Assembly (NCBI RefSeq): GCF_024713945.1
Contig: NC_134684.1
Location: 4,365,405-4,429,404 of the forward strand
Reading direction: 5' to 3'
DNA: 64,000 bases
Origin: Dermatophagoides farinae
Lineage: Eukaryota; Arthropoda; Arachnida; Sarcoptiformes; Pyroglyphidae
Shown here: positions 28,301 through 40,836 of the stretch, in pieces
Position numbering within the stretch: the first letter of the stretch is position 1
Layout: every line of letters begins with the position of its first letter
The notes under the pieces: model-generated
Databases searched by the model: none
Told to the model about the DNA's origin: nothing
Seen by the model: only the letters and a program-made list of their open reading frames with translations
Position numbers and translations under genes: made by a program

Positions 28301-31300
28301 TTACACCTGTGTGTGTGTGCAATTGAAAAAGTGAATTGGAATTCAATTTTCTTTTCCCGATAACTTGAAATTGAATTGGTGCAATGAATCGATCGATAAG
28401 AATTGGGTCGTTTGTTGTTTTCAACCTTGCTCTGCTGCTGTTTTTTTTTTTTTTTTTTTTTTTGATTGATCTAGTCGGTGAAAATACAAAGTAAAGTACA
28501 AGAATTGAATTTGCAAATTGAATGATGATTATCATTTCCTGTTTCGTTTTCTTTCAGTTTAGTTCTTGGGTCTTTGATCATTTGATCATTTGATCATGAA
28601 CACAACCCAATAATTTCAATGTTGATGATGATACGTCCTGTGTGTTTGGTTGTCTGTGTTTATAGACATTCACACATCATTGATTGAAAAAGCGTTTTTC
28701 GATTATGAATACCACCAAACGTAAAAAACATTGAAGAAGCGTCAAGCATCACCGATGCTGGTTGAACATGATGACAACCGAATGTAAATGTAAATGAAAT
28801 GGTGATTGGAAATGTTGATTTTGAAATCTGAAAGCAGTTGCCATAAATTAGCCATCATAATTCTAGCCAGTGTTGCTTGACCACATGACCGTCATGAATA
28901 TTGCAATGTGATAAGGACAGAATTTGTAGTGTCTCTCATTATGATCATGGTGTGTTTGTTGCATAATTTAATGTAAGATATGGTTTGTTTCACTTTGCTG
29001 GTCATGTAATCAAGAAGACTTGACATTTTTTGATTTCGTTTCAAAGATATTGACCACTTTATTCAGAAGTAAGGGTATATCTTTGCATGTACATCATGCT
29101 CTTTTCACCGATTATTTATTATCGAATTTGTTCATTTTATCGCAAGAATTTTCAATCAAGTTTGTACTTTTTTCAATCATAAATTTAGTTTCGTCACATC
29201 AGATAGTGATTCAAGTTGGATTTTTCTCATTTTCTTTTTTATTTACAAAAATGGAAATTTTTCGAAAGAAATTCCTAATTGTTTTATTGTGTTGTCATAA
29301 TCATTATATTGGCAAATTGATAAAAAAAAAATGCAAACACTGGCATTTTTCATGGTTTGAAAATCAAAATCTTCTGGTCAAGTTGAATGTCATTTGGCCA
29401 AGAAACCAGTGATGATTTTATATACAAGTTTCAGTGAACAAAAAATGCGACGATATGATAACCAGATAACAACTAAACCGACTATAAACTGAAAGTCTTT
29501 CGAATGATGATTTTATGATTGGCCACACTTTGTTCAGTTTTCAGTTTAAACAGAAAGAATTATCGTTTAATGATTCGACAACGATGGCGACATAGACATA
29601 CTAAACATATTCATTTCGATGATGATGATGATGTGATAAAGATCAAGATTACACCTGACATTTGGTGTCTATAAATCTGTTTGTTAGTTGGTTTGATGTA
29701 CGTCATCTCTTGCAAATTAATTAACTGATAATTGCAAGTTCACCGTCATTTTATCGTTTCATTCATTCAATGGAGAGAAAATGTTTATCGAAATTCATAA
29801 ATTATGTCAATGTCAATGTCATTGATGGATTGATGGATTGATTTTGGCAAAAGTTTGCTCAATTATAGATCAATAGTCAATTTTCAAGCATGATTACTTT
29901 GTTTATAATTTAATGAAATTTTCTTTATCATTTTTTCTCTCGTCTATATTAGAATTAGCAATGTCACCGACATTACATCCAGATTATCTGCAACAAATGA
30001 GCTTATTAAATCAACGCATGGCCGCATCAATGGCAGCGCTTTCTGGTCAAACACCCCCATCATCTACATCATCATCGTCGTCGTCCTCGTCATCATCATC
30101 CGGATCCGGAGTAAATGCCGAAAACGGAATTGTCAATGCAAATAATTCGACAGCTGTACAGGCGGCTGCTGCTGCAGCAGCATTTCTAAATAATCCAGCT
30201 GCCGTTGCTGCAGCTGTTGCTGCTGTATCCGCATCCGCTGCTAATACGAGTGAGTCACCAATTGCCATGAATAATACACATTGTCAACCATCGATAACGA
30301 ATGGAACCACAACGTTATCGAATAGTTCATCAATTGAACAACAATCAGCCACAACAACAACGACGATGACGACGACGACGACGACCACCACCACAGCGAC
30401 AACAACACCACTATTTCGTACACCAAGTTCGACATCACAACAAATTCATATTAATCGTAAACGAGCCTTAAGTGCATCCTCATACAATAATGACACAATG
30501 TTTGATATTAATTCAATGATACGTTTCTCACCGAATTCCTTGGTTTCATTTGTAAATGGATCTCGTTCATCATCGGCTGCATCTGGTTCATATGGGCATC
30601 TAAGTGCAGGTAAAACAATCACGTAATTTATTATTAATTTTTCCACAAAAACAACAACAACAACAACAACAACATGATCACCATCACCAACAACATATAT
30701 CGTCGGGCGTGTCTAGATGTTTAGATGTATCTTTATCGATCGTTGATGTTTGTTTTCTTCGTTGTTGTTGTTGTTTACCTGTCCAATATCAATCTGAGAT
30801 CACCTGTGTGTGGGTCTATTTTTTTATATAGGAGAATTGAAAATGAATATATGAATTTTTTCGTCGAAACGAGAGAAATTCATGCTGTGATGCTTGAAAT
30901 TCTCTCGTTTCTCCACTGATGATGAGGATGTTGTATCATATTGAATGTCGTTGGCCGTCGCATTAAGAGAAATTGAAATGTTGTCGTGGTTGTTGTCATA
31001 ATCACCCAACAGTCAAGTCAGCATCAGTTTAATGATCTTGATTTCAAAGACGATGATGCTGATGACAGCATCGATGATGAGAATACATAGAGTGAAAACA
31101 AGAAGAAAAATAAATTCTAAAAGTGAAATATAATCGTATGTTGTCCATATCTTTAAAACAATAATGACAATGATGATATGATCATGTCTAGATTTTAGGA
31201 TAGTTTTCGAATGCCATCCAAGATATCAGATTTCAAAAATTTGCATTCGATTTTTTACCTTGTTGTATATGATTCCCATTGACGGTGGATGGAAATTTTG

Positions 31301-34300
31301 TGGTCAACAACAATGACAAGGTCAAAGGCTGCAGCATGTTAATTTTGCTGTTGACACTCTGAAATTCAAATTCCAAATGACGATGATAATAATGTAGAGT
31401 TTTATTATCATGATTCACTGATTGACAGGCGATGGTTAACAAACGGTGATTACCATTATTTTTTACAATGACAAGGTTGTTGGATAATCCAATTTTCGAA
31501 ATCACGCATCCTTATACTAATAATCACTCTATCACTTTATTATTACAAAACCAAAAAGAAATTTTCCAATATTTTTCCGATAATAATAACTAAAATGTTT
31601 CTAACACTGTTGTTAGAACACACGCAATTGATGATAGCGCCACCAAACGATCATTATTTGTCGTTTGGTCATCATTTTTTCATTGTTATCATCATAATCA
31701 TGATGATCATTTTTAAGATTTTGTTGCTAAATTTTTCCGAGTTGTTGTTGATGTTGTTGATGAGTGATTTGCATGTTTCAATTTTCAATCAATTATTATC
31801 ATTGTTGTTTGCGTGTTTGTCTTATTAACTTGTTTGAATTCTTTATTCAACAGGTACCTTAAGTCCTGCATTCGGAATATCAACATTGGCCAGTACTGGA
31901 ATGTTGCCAACTAGTCTACATCATCTGATGCGGTCACCGATTCTTGGTAGTTCACCATTACTACATCATCATTCGACAAGTCCATCAGCAGCACATCATC
32001 TATTGAATGGTTCAGCATCACCATTCCATTTTAATCCACACCAATTTCCACATCATTTATCTAATTTACATGTTCAACAATATCCAAATCAACAACAACA
32101 TCAATCATCATCTACATTATTATGTACACCGCCGTTAATACCACCACCACCGAATACGAATTCAATGACAAATTCAACAACAACAACGGCAACGGCCACA
32201 GCAACAACAACAAAACAATCGAATGATCTCACAATACAATCATCATCATTATCGACCACAATAAATCGTGAAACTGCCTCAAATGTTGTCTCATCCACTG
32301 TTGGTGATTGTGATGATAAACATGGTATGAATAATGTAAAAATGTCTAAACGATCAGATATCGATGTTGGCCATCATCATCATCATCATCATCATCATCA
32401 TTCATCAAATAATAATCAAATGATCAATAATGGACATCTGAAACAATCATCAATAACGACAAATTCATCATCAATGATTGATGACAGTATTGAACCGGGT
32501 GATGATTTTGTTGAAACAAATTGTCATTGGAATGATTGTATCAAGGAATTTTCCACACAACATGACTTGGTCAAACATATCATTGCCGATCATATCCATA
32601 CGAATAAGAAGAATTTCATTTGTCGCTGGAAAGATTGTTCTCGAGAAGAAAAACCATTCAAAGCACAATACATGCTAGTCGTACATATGCGCAGACATAC
32701 GGGTGAAAAGCCGCATAAATGTACATTTGAAGGTAAGCATAAAAGATAGATTCTAGATTGTTTATTTGTCCAATTGAACTCATTCATTCATTCATTCATT
32801 CTCTCATCAAACACACAGGATGTTTAAAGGCATATTCGAGATTGGAAAATCTTAAAACACACTTACGTTCACATACAGGAGAAAAGCCGTATGTATGTGA
32901 ATATCCTACGTGTCAGAAAGCCTTTTCGAACGCTTCGGATCGTGCAAAACACCAGAATCGTACACATTCAAATGAAAAACCATATGCGTGTCGTGTACCA
33001 GGTTGTTCGAAAAAATATACTGATCCATCGTCATTAAGAAAACATGTTAAAACAGTTCATGGCGCCGAAGTCTATGCAACTAAAAAACACAAAGGCCTTA
33101 ATTTAGTCACCGATCCAAACGGTGATCCAACCGACAATAATAGTGGTAAAAGCAGCAGCAGTAATAACAAAAAGAAATGCACCAACAAGTTCATTGTTCA
33201 TGCTGAAATCAATGATGATGGTAGCGGTGGGGGATTTATCAATGAATCGATGGCCAATCATCGGTTGTCGGATCATAAATCCGATTATTTTGGCCAGATG
33301 AATGGTTCACCATATAAATCACCATCGAATGGTGATAATTTTTCGCCATCCAGTAATTCATCAAATGGTTCAGGCATGAGTCTTATTTTGTCATTTAATT
33401 ATTTCGAGTTTAATTATTTTTCATCATTTCAGGTGGTTATGGGTCTCCACAAAATGTTCAAGATTCGAATGAAAATCAAGGCTATCAAGGTTTATCAACT
33501 CATTCTCCGGGTATTTATGTGGATGCACCGATTAGCGATAATGCCGTTTCGACTACAACCTGTCAGAATAATGGCTTCGATACGGAATGGATAGTGCCAG
33601 CAAACAATGATTTATATGAAGAAAATGGTGGCGATGGTTTTATTCAACAGCCAACAAATTACTCGGATTTCGAAATTGAAGATCCATCCGGCATGATTGT
33701 TTCCGTGAACGGTAATCGTAATATTGCCAATCACGGTCAATCGATGATACGTTCGAAGAATGTATTTAAAAATAATTTTAAAGCCATAAAAAGCGGTCTA
33801 AAAACTGCGGCAACATGGATTCCGAATATGTTTAATAAATCGAATCGTCGTAGTAATGATAATGATAATGATGGATATGATCATTCACAGAAACAGACAA
33901 AGTCCTCATCATCGAAAACGAAATTATCACGAAATGATAGCATTAGTTCAAGTTTGCATTCAAATTCATATTATAGTTCAGTATTGGGATCGGATAATTC
34001 AAACTCGCAATATACGAATAATTCATATTCAACAAACAACAGTAATCAACAACGACAGCAATATGGACAGCAACAACAGCGATATTCTGGATCAACTGGT
34101 GGTGGTGGTGGTGGTGTGGCAACAGCAACAACACAACAACAACAATCGGAACAAACAATTAATCGTTGCAATTCATATGATCCAATTTCGATCGATGGTT
34201 CATCACGTCGTTCATCGGAAGCAAGTTTAAATTCGATTGCTTCAATTGCAGCCGCTACGGCCACATCAATGTGTAGCCGTCGTTCACAACAACAACAACA

Positions 34301-35966
34301 ACAACAAAGTGAACCAAAACATTTGAAACAAACGGAAAACCTTGTTATTCAACCACAATCATTGGCATTAAGTCACGATCAGCCATATGCAGCAATTACG
34401 CCCTCTGTTGTTATGCCAACACCATCCAACATGATTGCACCGTTTTCGCCACCAAATTCTCATACGATTAATCCAAATGAAAATTTTACAGCCGCTCAAC
34501 CATTAGCCACTTCAAATGCAACAGCTGATGAACCAATTATATTTCCTGATGAAATGGTAAGTTAGCCAGTATAACATAATTGAATGTGTAATGATCTATT
34601 TTCCAAATTCACTAGGTTCAATATCTTGAAACTAAAAATATCAAAGAAGAAATGGTCACTGAAACAAGTGTTACTGGACCGCAATTGATCACATTAATGT
34701 CACCTGGAACACCAATGTCCGTCATGTCACCTGGTGGTGGCAGTACAGTTTCAATGATGTCATCACCTAGATCGGTTGCAACGGTCATTGCTAATGAAGT
34801 TTCAATTCCATCAAATGCGCAACCACCACCACCACCACCACCACCAACAGCAACAACAACAATCAAAGTTGATGAAACAAATTCATCATCCATTCGGGCA
34901 ATACAACCTCTATCACAGCAGCAATCGACAAATTGGTCCTCAAACAATTCTTCGGTTACCAATCAATTAACAAAATCAGTTAGTAGTAATAATGGTCAAT
35001 CACAGTCGACTACAATGATAAATGCTGCCGCATCTAATTGCCCATCGATTAATAACAGCAACAACAACAACAACAACAATATGCAATTAGTAAATATGCA
35101 ACAAAATTTTTATCAAAATGGACCATTAACATCACCGATCCACCCTTATCCTTGTCAACAACAGCAGCAACAACCAATTTCGAATAATTGGAATACAAAT
35201 TTCCGAGGTATGTTGATTTTGAAGGACCGAAAAATTAATTTTTAAACTGAAAAATTGATAATTTTATAAACCACCAGGCACTGCTCCTCAACAACAATAT
35301 ACAAGAATGGCTAATTTGCAACAACAACAACAACAACAACAAATGTCTACATCATCATATAATACAATGGGAAATGTTCAACAACGACAATGGAATCCTA
35401 ATCAACGAATGCAAAATAGTACAACGTCATATCACCAGCAACAACAATATTATGGTTATCAAAATCAACAGCAACGTCCACAATTTAATGTTAATAGCAC
35501 ACAGCAGCAGCAACAACAACAACAACAAACAATGAATAATAATTATGCACCACCGATGAATAATCAATTTAATCAATGGAATCAGAATTACAACAACAAC
35601 AACAGTTATCGACCAGAAAAAAAACCATCACCACCTCCTTATGCAATGGTCCAAAACCCGAATTTTCCAATGACCAATTATTCTTGTTTTCCAAGTAATG
35701 GTAACAACAACGTTCCGATTTCATTTGATCCACAACAAATAACAACACCGTCATCTCAACTTGATAATAATAATAATAACAGCAATAATTCCGTACAACA
35801 ACCATCGTATGGCCAGCCACCACAATCACGTGCACAACAATCATCATCGGCCATGTCATGTCGTTCAATATCGTCATCATCATCAAACATGATGGTTAAC
35901 GATATGAATTCGACCATGAATGCATTTTTCGAAGAGAATCGTTTTTTGAAAATTTCACTCAACTAA
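25339..35966 (+). CDS. ci: Gli/cubitus interruptus zinc-finger transcription factor, 9 coding exons, about 1664 aa
   Basis: Hedgehog-pathway effector of the Gli/Ci/Zic-related C2H2 class. Exons I infer: 25339-25354, 26678-26764, 27050-27445, 29953-30609, 31854-32732, 32819-33373, 33433-34556, 34616-35207 and 35278-35966. All junctions keep frame (phase 1, except phase 0 after exon 7). The N-terminal MEPHF and DQRTHEGRYN match Gli N-terminal motifs. SYGHLS near residue 377 is the Sufu-binding type motif. Five fingers span about 608-765, including [20 protein letters not shown] and [16 protein letters not shown]. The conserved SYDPIS...RRSSEAS PKA/GSK3-type region is near 1108-1127. Long Ala, His, Ser and Gln/Asn runs fill the linkers, so exact homology outside the motifs is weak. 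By family knowledge it binds GACCACCCA-type sites and is cleaved to a repressor without Hedgehog signal. Exon 6 appears to use a GC donor. Its 3' end is convergent with the next gene. Confidence 0.93.
27446..29952 (+). other. ci: Large intron of Gli/ci (2.5 kb)
   Basis: Begins GTTAGT after exon 3 and ends TATTAG before exon 4. It contains a T23 tract at 28441-28463 and simple repeats. I see no nested coding sequence; the frames here are T-rich artefacts. Confidence 0.75.
28441..28463. repeat. Poly(T) tract, 23 bases
   Basis: An uninterrupted homopolymer inside a Gli/ci intron. It has no flanking duplication that I can see. Confidence 0.85.
30610..31853 (+). other. ci: Intron of Gli/ci (1.2 kb)
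   Basis: Starts GTAAAA and ends CAACAG, and separates the SYGHLS exon from the zinc-finger exon. It carries a (CAA)n run near 30652-30673 and no supportable coding sequence. Confidence 0.75.
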
Positions 35967-36198
35967 TTTCTGATTAATTTTTTCCATGTAAAATCTGTAT
36001 AGCAACAATTGTAAATGATTTGTACATTTGGTTATAAATAATAATAATTATTAATTATTAATTATTAACTTATTTATTTTATTTATTATTATTATTTATA
36101 TATCATATATCTTAATCATAATCAAATCATAATTAAATTGAGTAAATTTTGTGATCTTTTGATTCATTGAATAATGAATTTGAATCGATTGATTGCGA

Positions 36199-37217
36199 TC
36201 AATAACCACCTTTGAGTGGTGGTTTCGATATTGACACACCTGTTCCAGTATCGCCGATATTACTATTATTAGGGCTGATACTTGTTCCATATGATGAACT
36301 TTGTTTAGTCGTCACACCAATCGGTTGTTTAGTTTTTTCATACATTTTTTCCAGCGATTCATTTCCGGTTTCGATTGAATTTTCCTGTTCATTTCCTCTG
36401 GCGATGACAGTGATGATTTCTTCCTGCACAGGTTGCACCTGCTGATAAATCTGGAAAGTTCAATGTTGAATATTTGATTATAAATTTTAATTTTTAATAT
36501 TAAGATTTTCAAATTTATAGTTTAAACCTACCTTTCGGAAGGGCGTGATTAATTCGTGGACCTCTTGGTATATAGGCTTTTTAAGTCTATGCACCAAGCG
36601 ATGAGGTTCATCTTCACTTTCGGTCTCTTGTATGGAACCTTCGGATCCTTCATGAGCCTGATGAATTTTCAAACTACTTGATGCCGATTTAAATAGAATG
36701 TGTAGTGGCACGGAAATGGCACCAACCTCCACAATGGTCGGCACAATATTACCAGTTGTTGGATAATCACGAAATTGTATTTCGTGTTTACTTTGTACGG
36801 CTGCTTGTATTACATTTGATTCTGACGATGTTGATGTTGATATTGATGTTGAGGTGGTGGCAGGCATTTTATATAATGGACCAGCCAGAAGCGAACTTGG
36901 TGATATTGGTTGTAATGGCTGTGATTGTTGTTGATAATAATTTGTCGTTTGTCCACCAATGTTGCTTGGTTGTGATTGTTGTTGCTGTTGGCCGGATAAT
37001 GGTGATATGTTGATCACCGATGTTGATGATGTTTGACCATTTTTTGGTAATGAATAATCTTTTGTGTAAGTTTTGGTTCCATAATCGGCAGCCGATACCA
37101 AGGGAATGATGATGGAAATCAATGAACAAAATAAGATGATTATCTTTGGTTGGTGAAATTTAAAAAAATGTCAGATTGTCACTTTGGTCACCTCGAATGT
37201 CTACTTACTCGAAACAT
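36199..37217 (-). CDS. Secreted protein of the tandem DEPHRL/ITPFRK family, copy 1, 290 aa
   Basis: Three exons: 37209-37217, 36532-37143 and 36199-36450. The first encodes only MFR. Spliced, the N-terminus MFRIIILFCSLISIIIPLVSA is a clear signal peptide. A Gln/Ser/Thr-rich stretch (residues ~25-110) precedes block A (IQAAVQSKHEIQFRDYPT, then LFKSASSSLKIHQAHEG) and block B (EDEPHRLVHRLKKPIYQEV, then ITPFRKIYQQVQPVQEEI and IARG), then a Thr/Ser/Gly tail ending KGGY. Unlike its paralogues, this copy is not very Gly-rich and has lost most of the internal introns. It is secreted, probably a cuticle or other extracellular-matrix protein; that role is inference. The family is not one I can name. 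The gene ends 233 bases from the convergent Gli/ci gene. Confidence 0.82.
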
Positions 37218-37291
37218 GGTGCAAAATATGACAATCACTTTCATTCGGTAATTGCAGCTGTGCAGGAATGTTCAGTTGAAAAACTGTCAGC

Positions 37292-37299
37292 TTTTTATA
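37292..37299 (-). promoter_or_regulatory. TATA box of family copy 1
   Basis: TATAAAAA on the minus strand, about 80 bases upstream of the start codon. This spacing allows a short 5' UTR and matches the layout of the paralogues. Confidence 0.6.
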
Positions 37300-38090
37300 T
37301 CCGACGAATCCAACGGTTTCGGTTTCAACGAAGAATCAACAACAACAGTAATTGTTGTTGTTGTTGTCGTAGGCGTTGATGATAAAGGTGTTCTCTTCCT
37401 CGAATTGGATTAAGCTTTAATTGTCTTTTTCTTTCATTTTAGCTTTTCGTATTTTTTTGTGTTTCGCCATCTATTAATCTTTGTTTCCGGTATTTTTTAT
37501 TGTCGAGACCAAAATGGCCGGCTTATGGATTATCAGTCATGACCATTTGTCTGCTGCTGAAAAAAACTTGGAATAAAGAAGAATTTTTTTTTATTATTCA
37601 GGAAGAACTTTTTCATCCATCAGATTATCTTATTTTTTGTTTAAATATCCTGAATTTCAACTTATCACTGTTCTGCGTAATAATTTGATGATGAAGAATT
37701 TAATTTTTTGAAAATTCGAATCAAAAGTGAATACAGTGTAGTGTCGATTTCGATCAAAGTCCAAACCATTATGTGTACTGTCATCTATTGACAACTCCCC
37801 GAACTCAGCATGCATTGTATCAAGCATAATGCAAAATTCAATGGAATTTTGAGCCAACAATTATTCCCGGTTTATTTTGTTCAGCTTTTTTTCATAAACT
37901 TTGAATGAATCCATCAGTTTATCTTAAAGTCTTGATTTCATCTATCGTTTGCATCAATGCGAAAATTTTCTCCAAATTCACACCAGGGCAAGTTGACATT
38001 GTCATCAATTTTTGGTTATTGAAATTTAATTTTTGTTTATTATTATTATTATAATATAGTTATAGAAAAAACTAAGCTGGAATTGACAAA
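37300..38090. other. Divergent intergenic region between family copy 1 and MED17
   Basis: No supportable coding sequence. It must contain the promoters of the two divergently transcribed genes. The stretch directly before the MED17 ATG has an ATT-repeat tract (about 38038-38055). Confidence 0.5.
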
Positions 38091-40034
38091 ATGAATTCCA
38101 ATTCTACAACCAATCCTGGCCAACAATCGTTGGCCGTTTCGATGGAAGTTACCGATGAATACATGGTGCAAGAAATATTGAATGATGGCACCGAAATCTA
38201 CAAACAGCCATTGAATATGTCCGAAAATTTTGCTAGAATTATTCAACGAATTGATTTTGATAAACTGTCGACGATACTGTCAAATCAAGACAATGGTCAG
38301 AATAATAACATTAGCAAGGATTTCGAAATACCCGAAGTACAAGTGAATGTTTCATCATTCATAAATCCTACACAAAGACCACCGTTTTGTCAATTAGCAC
38401 CACAATTTGAATCGATAAAATCGAAAATAATGAACGCATTGACTAATATTTCTGTGATGTATGATGTCATAAAAGTGGCAAAAGAACCTGATTATCTGGT
38501 TATTGAACCAGTGGCCAAAGATCAGAGCCGTATGACCGACGAAAAGCACATTACCGTTTTGGTTTCCAAAAAGAAAGCCCTAGCCCAGGCAGCTCAACTG
38601 ATTTCGAATGCATTGGATCGATTACAGAATGAAGCCAACCACACCTCCAGATCTCGGATAGATTTCCATACCGAACTACGAACTATGCGACAAAATTGGC
38701 GACTACGAAAAAAAGGACAAAGTATTATTGGTGACCTAAGCTATCGTGGTGCATGGTCAAATTTTTCGCAACCGGCAACATTCGAAGTGATTCGTAATGA
38801 AAACCAAACATCAATGAAGCCTAGTTCATTGATTGTCAATGCACCGAAAACATTGGAGGGTGGCAATTTTTATGTTGTACGCACTGTCAAAGGAAATGTT
38901 CAATCGAATACATTATTCGAGCCATTGAGAGTATCACATCCACAGCTACAAAATCAATCCACAGACTCGTCATGGCAGACACGATTGGAAATTGCTCAGA
39001 ATATGCTTTTCAATAATGAACTATTCAAACGATTGGCACATGAATCGGTATTATTAAAGTTGCCCATACCAACCATAGCGGCTGGAAATCAAATTCTGGC
39101 GCCATTATTCCCCGGGTTACAGTTGTCTATTAATCTTTGTCATCAATCGCCCAATAGTTCGACACAATATGATAGTGCCAGTAATAATACCGTTTTGGAA
39201 CACACGCTTTATCAATTGTTGCATGAAATTCATTATAAAAATATGCATTTCCCATTACCACGACCTACATCGGTTACACTGGCAATCAATTCAGCACGAT
39301 ATGTGGCCGGTCCTCGGGCATACGATAAGAAAACATTGGCACAAATTTCGCAAAATGAAACCATTCTAGAACAGGTTATTCAACAGGCGCAACATTCCAT
39401 GTTACGGCTACGAACAATGTGTTTGATCGATTCATTGGCCATTGAAATACAGGATCCATTGATTATACCCAATTGGAATTATTTAAACGCACCGAATCAA
39501 ACATCAGTACGTGTGGATCTTTATTCATATGGTTATGAAGGCTTTAGTAGTTGCAGAACATCAGTTATGCTTCATATTGATACCAAAACGGTCAAAGCAA
39601 TCATGCGAGATGGCCGTGTATTGAATCTATCATTCGAATCGCAAGAACTTCGTCATCTTTTATTGAATCTGGTTTCTCATCATTTAGTTATTGCCGTACA
39701 GTCGTTGGCGAAAGCAATGGGATGGAAAGTTGTTTCGTTGAATGCATCTGTTGGGGTGGGCAAACAAGAACCAATATGTGGCACCGCATCATCACTGGTA
39801 TTGATATCACCGAACGGTGATCGAACTGTATCGGTTAAAAGTGGTCCTCATTCCGGCATCAAAGTGAAATTATCATCATCACCACAAGAATTTCTGCCAA
39901 GTAACCTTGTTTCGAATCAACAATGGCAACAATTGAATGGGCAATTTAAAATTGTCGATTGGCAACGATTACCCGGCAAAACATTTGTCAATAAAATGGA
40001 GTACATGATGGCTTGTTTATCGATCAAGTCGTGA
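38091..40034 (+). CDS. MED17: Mediator complex subunit 17, 647 aa
   Basis: A single-exon frame covering the whole family length (human MED17 is ~650 aa). MED17 is the scaffold subunit of the Mediator head module, linking transcription factors to RNA polymerase II in the nucleus. Recognisable family motifs in order: SMEVTDEYMVQEI...DGTEIY and PLNMSENFARIIQRIDF (residues ~17-65); VLVSKKKALAQAAQLI (~160); LRTMRQNWRLRKKGQSIIGD and LSYRG (~200-225); SWQTRLEIAQNML (~300) and GLQLSINLCHQ (~345). The C-terminal half is less conserved but still open and compositionally normal. The start is the first ATG of the frame. AATAAA lies at 40123-40128, about 90 bases after the stop. It sits among unrelated secreted-protein genes that are transcribed the opposite way. 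Confidence 0.95.
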   Translation: MNSNSTTNPGQQSLAVSMEVTDEYMVQEILNDGTEIYKQPLNMSENFARIIQRIDFDKLSTILSNQDNGQNNNISKDFEIPEVQVNVSSFINPTQRPPFCQLAPQFESIKSKIMNALTNISVMYDVIKVAKEPDYLVIEPVAKDQSRMTDEKHITVLVSKKKALAQAAQLISNALDRLQNEANHTSRSRIDFHTELRTMRQNWRLRKKGQSIIGDLSYRGAWSNFSQPATFEVIRNENQTSMKPSSLIVNAPKTLEGGNFYVVRTVKGNVQSNTLFEPLRVSHPQLQNQSTDSSWQTRLEIAQNMLFNNELFKRLAHESVLLKLPIPTIAAGNQILAPLFPGLQLSINLCHQSPNSSTQYDSASNNTVLEHTLYQLLHEIHYKNMHFPLPRPTSVTLAINSARYVAGPRAYDKKTLAQISQNETILEQVIQQAQHSMLRLRTMCLIDSLAIEIQDPLIIPNWNYLNAPNQTSVRVDLYSYGYEGFSSCRTSVMLHIDTKTVKAIMRDGRVLNLSFESQELRHLLLNLVSHHLVIAVQSLAKAMGWKVVSLNASVGVGKQEPICGTASSLVLISPNGDRTVSVKSGPHSGIKVKLSSSPQEFLPSNLVSNQQWQQLNGQFKIVDWQRLPGKTFVNKMEYMMACLSIKS

Positions 40035-40122
40035 TTATGTACAATGTATACAATTATTATTACAATTACAATTTGGAGTATGAGTTTATGAATTTATGAA
40101 TTGATTATTATTAATAATAATC

Positions 40123-40128
40123 AATAAA
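40123..40128 (+). terminator. Polyadenylation signal AATAAA of MED17
   Basis: A canonical hexamer about 90 bases past the MED17 stop and about 115 bases before the next start codon. Confidence 0.65.
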
Positions 40129-40243
40129 TAAATTTGATTTGATTTGATTTGATTAACCAATTGTTGTTGTTGTTGATGATAAAGATGGTTTATAAAGACC
40201 TGCATTCGATGAATTCAGAACACGATTCAGTTTGTAAACAAAA

Positions 40244-40708
40244 ATGTCAAGTTGGTCAAATACTTCAAGTTCAAAATTTTTTTTTAAAACAAAATTTGCT
40301 GGTGAACAACAACAACCGCGACGTCGTCGTCGAAATCGGAATCGAAATCGACGTAACCGTAACCTTAGACATCGATATAATAATAATAATGGCCGACCGG
40401 AATCATCTCCCTTGGTTGTTATGGTCACTGACGTCATCGATTCGGATGATGAAAATAGTGATAATGAACAATTGACTCGAATGTTTGGCCGTTTTGGTGC
40501 CAGTAATCGTCGACGACAAACATTGGAACAACAACAACAACTAGATGAACGACAAATGTTGGCCACCAACAATGAGTTGCATTCATTTAGCCAATCGATT
40601 ATCGATGAAATCGAACGACAATTGAATGAAGAGTTTGACGAAAAGGAACTATATTATAATCGGTTATATAAGATCATGGAGGCCATTTACGAATTGGTAT
40701 TGAAATGA
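40244..40708 (+). CDS. Small basic/acidic protein of unknown function, 154 aa
   Basis: An intronless frame 210 bases downstream of MED17, same strand. I do not recognise it. The N-terminal third is very basic, with an RRRRRNRNRNRRNRN run near residues 26-40 that could be a nuclear or nucleolar signal or an RNA-binding patch. An acidic stretch (DVIDSDDENSDNEQ) follows. The C-terminal ~45 residues (SIIDEIERQLNEEFDEKEL...) look like an amphipathic helix and are the least repetitive part, so they are the most likely conserved domain. It is too short for confident assignment and has no signal peptide. Its 3' end converges on the next minus-strand gene, 129 bases away. Confidence 0.6.
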   Translation: MSSWSNTSSSKFFFKTKFAGEQQQPRRRRRNRNRNRRNRNLRHRYNNNNGRPESSPLVVMVTDVIDSDDENSDNEQLTRMFGRFGASNRRRQTLEQQQQLDERQMLATNNELHSFSQSIIDEIERQLNEEFDEKELYYNRLYKIMEAIYELVLK

Positions 40709-40797
40709 TTTATTTACTTTTTCGTTTAAATTAAAATGAATGAGATTTATATAGATTATATATGGATGTGGATATGGATTCTTTCATCAGCAATTCA

Positions 40798-40803
40798 TTT
40801 ATT
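40798..40803 (-). terminator. Polyadenylation signal AATAAA of family copy 2
   Basis: A minus-strand hexamer 34 bases past the stop codon. It lies in the 129-base gap between two convergent genes. Confidence 0.55.
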
Positions 40804-40836
40804 GGCCATGTTGATGAAGAGTTCTGCCCACTATAT

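Noticed and set aside
30047-30438. Minus-strand Ala/Asp/Ser frames at the fourth Gli/ci exon
   Set aside because: Mirror translations of the Ser, Ala and Thr runs of the real exon.
32101-32298. Minus-strand Val-rich frame
   Set aside because: Antisense of the Thr-rich run in the fifth Gli/ci exon.
33856-34264. Ile/Val- and Gln-rich alternative frames inside the seventh Gli/ci exon
   Set aside because: Out-of-frame readings of CAA and AAT runs; the true frame carries the conserved SYDPIS and RRSSEAS motifs.
40149-40475. Two alternative frames overlapping the 154-aa protein
   Set aside because: The frame at 40244 alone shows a coherent basic, acidic and helical order; the others are shadows.
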